Shown in pieces: positions 36,941 to 39,922 of a stretch of 39,922 bases of DNA. Origin of the DNA: Fen-1077 sp050014355 (GTDB lineage: Bacteria > Chloroflexota > Dehalococcoidia > Dehalococcoidales > RBG-16-60-22). A model generated the notes under the pieces. It did no database searches. It had not been told where the DNA came from and saw only the letters and a list, made by a program, of their open reading frames with translations. The position numbers were made by a program, and so were the translations under genes. Where the stretch lies: contig JBEKDL010000008.1 of NCBI GenBank assembly GCA_050014355.1, positions 1 to 39,922 on the forward strand, in the 5' to 3' direction. How positions within the stretch are numbered: the first letter of the stretch is position 1; each line of letters opens with the position of its first letter.

Positions 36941-38875
36941 TTGAACTGGAAACGCAACGGCCTGGTATACATCGTCATCTTTATGCTGATAGTCCTTCTA
37001 TCTACTTTGTGGATAAACGGCAAGACCAGCCAGCCGGAAACCGTCCCTTTGAGCCAGATTATCGATATGTCGCAGCAAAATCAGATACAGACGGTAACGG
37101 TGCAAAGCCAGACGCTGCTGGTCACGACCGTCGACGGTAAACAAATTAAGGCTGATATCGGAACGCTCACTATCGTTGACCTTAAAACCCTCGGAATGGT
37201 ACTCCCGCCGGGCGGCTATGATATAAAGACATCGAGCGGGATAAACTGGGGAAGCCTGCTGCTTAACTTTCTGCCGTTTCTGTTGCTGATTTTCATGTTT
37301 TACCTGATATTCCGGCAGGCGCGCGGGGCGAACAACCAGGCGATGAGCTTCGGGCGGAGCAGAGCGCGGCTATTCCCGGCCAACCGGGCCACGGTGACCT
37401 TCGCGGATGTGGCCGGGGCGGAAGAAGCCAAGCAGGACATGCAGGAGGTAGTGGAATTCCTCAAGTCCAAGGAAAAGTTTCAGACCCTCGGGGCGCGTAT
37501 TCCCAAGGGCGTTTTGTTAATCGGTCCGCCCGGCACCGGCAAGACCCTGCTGGCGCGAGCGGTGGCCGGTGAGGCTGATGTCCCGTTTTTCTCCATCAGC
37601 GGCAGTGAATTCGTGGAAATGTTCGTCGGCGTGGGCGCTTCGAGAGTGAGAGACCTCTTCGACCAGGCGAAGCGCAATACGCCGTGCATCGTCTTTATCG
37701 ATGAAATCGACGCCGTAGGCCGACAACGCGGCGCCGGACTGGGCGGCAGCCATGACGAGCGCGAGCAGACGCTCAACCAGATACTGGTGGAGATGGACGG
37801 CTTCGATACCAATACCAACGTTATCGTCATCGCGGCTACCAACCGGCCGGATATTCTCGACCCGGCGCTACTGCGCCCCGGCCGCTTCGACCGGCAGGTG
37901 GTGCTGGACAGGCCGGACATCACCGGGCGCACCGCGATTCTCAAGGTGCACACCAACGGCAAACCCCTCGACCCGACCGTCGACCTCGAGGTGCTGGCCA
38001 AGGGAACGGTAGGTTTCAGCGGCGCCGACCTGGCGAATTTAGTCAATGAGGCGGCCATTCTGGCAGCAAGGCGCAACAAGAAAGCCATCGGCATGGTCGA
38101 ACTCGAAGAGTCTATCGACCGAGTCCTCGCCGGGCCGGAAAGAAAAAGCCGGAAGATCAGCCCCAAAGAAAAGGAAGTTATCGCGTATCACGAGGCCGGG
38201 CACGCGCTGGTGGCGCGCATGCTGCCGGGCGCTGACCCGGTGCATAAAATCTCTATCGTCGCGCGGGGGATGGCCCTGGGCTACACCAAGCAGCTGCCGG
38301 CGGAGGACAGGTACCTGACCACGCGGTCGCAACTTAAAGATACCCTGGCGACGTTACTGGGTGGTCATGCTGCCGAAGAGATGATTTTTAACGAAAGGTC
38401 AACGGGCCCCCACAATGATATCGAGAGAGTCACCGCTTACGCACGCCGTATGGTAACCGACTATGGCATGAGTGATAAACTCGGCACGAGGACATTCGGC
38501 AACAAGCAGGAAATGGTCTTCCTCGGGCGGGAAATATCCGAGCAGAGGGACTACAGCGAAAGGTTTGCCCTGGAAATTGACCGGGAGATTAACAAGCTGA
38601 TTGAAGAGGCTTACGCGACCGCTAAAAGGGTGCTCACCGATAACAAGTCGAAGCTGATAGAGCTGGCCAAGAAGCTCATCGAGAAAGAAACGCTCGAAGG
38701 CGCTGAACTCGACGGGGTCTTCGAATCCATGGCTATCCCGGGACAGAAGCCGAAAGTCAAGGTGACCGATATCCCGGCGCCGATACAGCCGGTACCGGAA
38801 GGCGAACAGGCGCCGCAGTTTAAGAAAGCGCCGGGGGTGCCCAAGCTGGTGCCGAAGCAGGCGCCTTCAGATTAG
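36941..38875 (+). CDS. ftsH: ATP-dependent zinc metalloprotease FtsH
   Basis: 644 residues from TTG, with AAGGAAGG 6 bases upstream; the ATG five bases earlier is out of frame. TM1 is at about 6-25, a 75-residue extracytoplasmic domain follows, and TM2 is at about 105-125. The AAA+ ATPase has Walker A GPPGTGKT (195-202), Walker B CIVFIDEIDAVG, and the second region of homology ATNRPDILDPALLRPGRFDR. The peptidase zinc motif HEAGH is at 417-421. FtsH forms a membrane hexamer that pulls membrane and cytoplasmic proteins into its peptidase chamber. The C-terminal 45 residues are Pro-rich and dispensable-looking. A GGTTTCAAACC hairpin follows. Confidence 0.96.
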   Translation: MNWKRNGLVYIVIFMLIVLLSTLWINGKTSQPETVPLSQIIDMSQQNQIQTVTVQSQTLLVTTVDGKQIKADIGTLTIVDLKTLGMVLPPGGYDIKTSSGINWGSLLLNFLPFLLLIFMFYLIFRQARGANNQAMSFGRSRARLFPANRATVTFADVAGAEEAKQDMQEVVEFLKSKEKFQTLGARIPKGVLLIGPPGTGKTLLARAVAGEADVPFFSISGSEFVEMFVGVGASRVRDLFDQAKRNTPCIVFIDEIDAVGRQRGAGLGGSHDEREQTLNQILVEMDGFDTNTNVIVIAATNRPDILDPALLRPGRFDRQVVLDRPDITGRTAILKVHTNGKPLDPTVDLEVLAKGTVGFSGADLANLVNEAAILAARRNKKAIGMVELEESIDRVLAGPERKSRKISPKEKEVIAYHEAGHALVARMLPGADPVHKISIVARGMALGYTKQLPAEDRYLTTRSQLKDTLATLLGGHAAEEMIFNERSTGPHNDIERVTAYARRMVTDYGMSDKLGTRTFGNKQEMVFLGREISEQRDYSERFALEIDREINKLIEEAYATAKRVLTDNKSKLIELAKKLIEKETLEGAELDGVFESMAIPGQKPKVKVTDIPAPIQPVPEGEQAPQFKKAPGVPKLVPKQAPSD

Positions 38876-38897
38876 AGGCTTGATAGGGTATTTTAAA

Positions 38898-38921
38898 GGG
38901 GGCAGGTTTCAAACCTGCCCC
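38898..38921 (+). terminator. hairpin after ftsH
   Basis: GGGGCAGGTTT and AAACCTGCCCC flank one C. It lies about 23 bases after the ftsH stop. It has the same centre as the hairpin after the AthB-like gene and no T-tract. An inverted family C run follows, at about 38,948-38,990. Confidence 0.55.
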
Positions 38922-39028
38922 TACGTGTATAAGGGGGCAAGTGGGTAACTTAAAACTCAAAACTCAAAAGTCAAAACCACAAGTTAAAAGTAAAAAATGG
39001 GGATGCAGATTCGCGGAGTGAGTCTTAA

Positions 39029-39433
39029 ATGATTAAAATTACGGATAAGCCTATATCGCCGGAAAAGGTTATCAACGAAGCGAAGACATCCGGCAGCGGG
39101 TGCGTGGTGACCTACGTGGGACTGATACGGGATAACTCGCACGGCAAGCCGGTCCTGGCCGTGGAATACCGGGACGCCGACGGCCGGGCGGAAGCGGGCC
39201 TGCGCAAAATAGCCGAGGAAATCAAGCAAAAGTACCCGGTGAACGAAGTGGCCATCCGCCACCGCGTGGGCAGGCTGAAGGTGGGCGATATCAACTTTGT
39301 GGTGGCGATAGGGGCGGCACACCGCGGCGAGGGCTTCGCGGCCAGCCAGTATGCCGTCGACCGGTTCAAGGAGAGGCTGCCGACGGTAAAAAAAGAAATT
39401 TACACGGACGGCAGCGTCCTGGAAGTTGAGTGA
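39029..39433 (+). CDS. moaE: molybdopterin synthase catalytic subunit MoaE
   Basis: 134 residues, normal for MoaE. Signature features: GCVVTYVGLIRDNSHGKPVL, VEYRDADGRAEAGLRKIAEE, HRVGRLKVGDINFVVAIGAA, HRGEGFAASQYAVDRFKERL and PTVKKEIYTDGS with the catalytic lysine pair. MoaE with thiocarboxylated MoaD inserts the dithiolene sulfurs into precursor Z to make molybdopterin. The AthL-type enzyme encoded nearby needs this cofactor. No other moa or mob gene is in the window, so the cofactor genes are dispersed. There is no strong ribosome site; the flank is repeat-derived (AAAATGGGGATGCAGATTCG). Confidence 0.92.
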   Translation: MIKITDKPISPEKVINEAKTSGSGCVVTYVGLIRDNSHGKPVLAVEYRDADGRAEAGLRKIAEEIKQKYPVNEVAIRHRVGRLKVGDINFVVAIGAAHRGEGFAASQYAVDRFKERLPTVKKEIYTDGSVLEVE

Positions 39434-39590
39434 GCGAAGTGACGGATTGTTTCGCTACGCTCGCAGAGACAGTGAGCAAAATCCCCCTTAAATTCGTCCT
39501 TCAGCAGGCACGGGGCAAGCTCTTCAAAAAAGGGGGAGGAGGAAAAGAGCGGATTCTCACGGTCGCCGGCGCGATGTCAGAATGACAGAG
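39434..39590. repeat. repeat cluster after moaE
   Basis: An inverted, decayed family A unit overlaps the moaE stop (about 39,440-39,473), then a CCCCTTAAATTC/GGGGGAGG type stretch, then an inverted family B unit GGATTCTCACGGTCGCCGGC ... CAGAATGACAG at 39,551-39,586. It separates two convergent genes. Confidence 0.65.
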
Positions 39591-39593
39591 TAT

Positions 39594-39922
39594 TTAAACT
39601 TCGCGCTTGACGACGAATTCCGCCATATCAAAGAGGGCCTGTCGTGCGGGGGTGGCGGGGAGCGTTTTAAGGTGGAGGCAGGCCCGTTCGCAATACTCGG
39701 AGGCAACTTTGTAGCAGTCATCGATGATGGTCGAGTTGCGCACCATCTCGATAGCTTTATTAACCTGCTTGATGTCCTTCGTCTCAAAGGCTTTCTTCAC
39801 CGGATTATCCGCGGGATAGTGTTCCACCAGCATAATTGCCGGTAGAGTCAGCGTGCCCTGGGTAAGGTCGGAGCCGACCGGTTTGCCCATGGCTTCCTCG
39901 GTGCTGGTGAAATCCAGGATAT
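39594..39922 (-). CDS. polyprenyl synthetase, C-terminal part (5' end outside window)
   Basis: About 109 residues, open to the window edge. Reading in: ILDFTSTEEAMGKPVGSDLT, then QGTLTLPAIMLVEHYPADNP. This is the segment after the second Asp-rich motif of long-chain trans-polyprenyl diphosphate synthases (L-D-F/Y-T...GKP-x-G-x-D-L-x-x-G-x-x-T-L-P), ending in a helical C-terminus (ASEYCERACLHLKTLPATPA and following). The product is the isoprenoid tail of a quinone or the polyprenyl carrier. Chain length cannot be judged because the first Asp-rich region is missing. Confidence 0.85.
   Translation of the reverse strand, partial: ILDFTSTEEAMGKPVGSDLTQGTLTLPAIMLVEHYPADNPVKKAFETKDIKQVNKAIEMVRNSTIIDDCYKVASEYCERACLHLKTLPATPARQALFDMAEFVVKREV

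Overview
The window looks like a chromosomal segment of an uncultured anaerobic bacterium, most plausibly a Dehalococcoidia-like member of the Chloroflexota. This placement is an inference. It rests on the general GC-rich codon use, a molybdenum/iron-sulfur enzyme of the pyrogallol transhydroxylase family, two iron-sulfur flavoproteins of a type common in strict anaerobes, and heavy seeding of intergenic DNA with short palindromic repeats. No rRNA or tRNA gene was recognised, so taxonomy is not fixed by the sequence.

Region 1 (about 1-18,100) is a prophage or prophage remnant, transcribed mainly on the minus strand. Read from the right it has a small terminase candidate, large terminase, portal, scaffold, HK97-type major capsid protein, a small virion protein, a repeat-rich fibre protein, a head-tail adaptor, a frameshifted holin-like gene and a large beta-propeller-like tail protein. 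The terminase and portal genes are separated by about 7 kb of other genes: a Cys-rich HTH protein, an excisionase-like HTH protein, a surface-anchored IPT/TIG protein, a MerR-type regulator, a SnoaL-like protein, and an AT-rich restriction-modification pair (NotI-fold nuclease plus D12-class adenine methyltransferase). Two minus-strand phage units share a nearly identical palindromic operator-like motif.

Region 2 (about 18,100-25,900) carries a small two-helix membrane protein, two paralogous iron-sulfur flavoproteins, a cyclase/formamidase-like metalloenzyme, a flavodoxin, an AT-rich orphan related to class III nucleotide cyclases, and mutS. A fragment of a second mutS 3' end lies downstream of the second flavoprotein gene. 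mutS itself carries three in-frame copies of a dispersed palindromic repeat. Upstream of it is a GIY-YIG nuclease gene flanked by inverted copies of the other main repeat family.

Region 3 (about 25,900-39,922) is housekeeping and metabolism: CCA-adding enzyme, a P-loop kinase coupled to dCMP deaminase, split transketolase, class II aldolase, an AthB/AthL-type molybdenum enzyme, an HD-GYP protein, FtsH, MoaE (molybdopterin synthase, which could serve the molybdenum enzyme), and the edge of a polyprenyl synthetase gene. Several of these genes have a good -10 box only 5-9 bases before the start codon, which suggests leaderless mRNAs.
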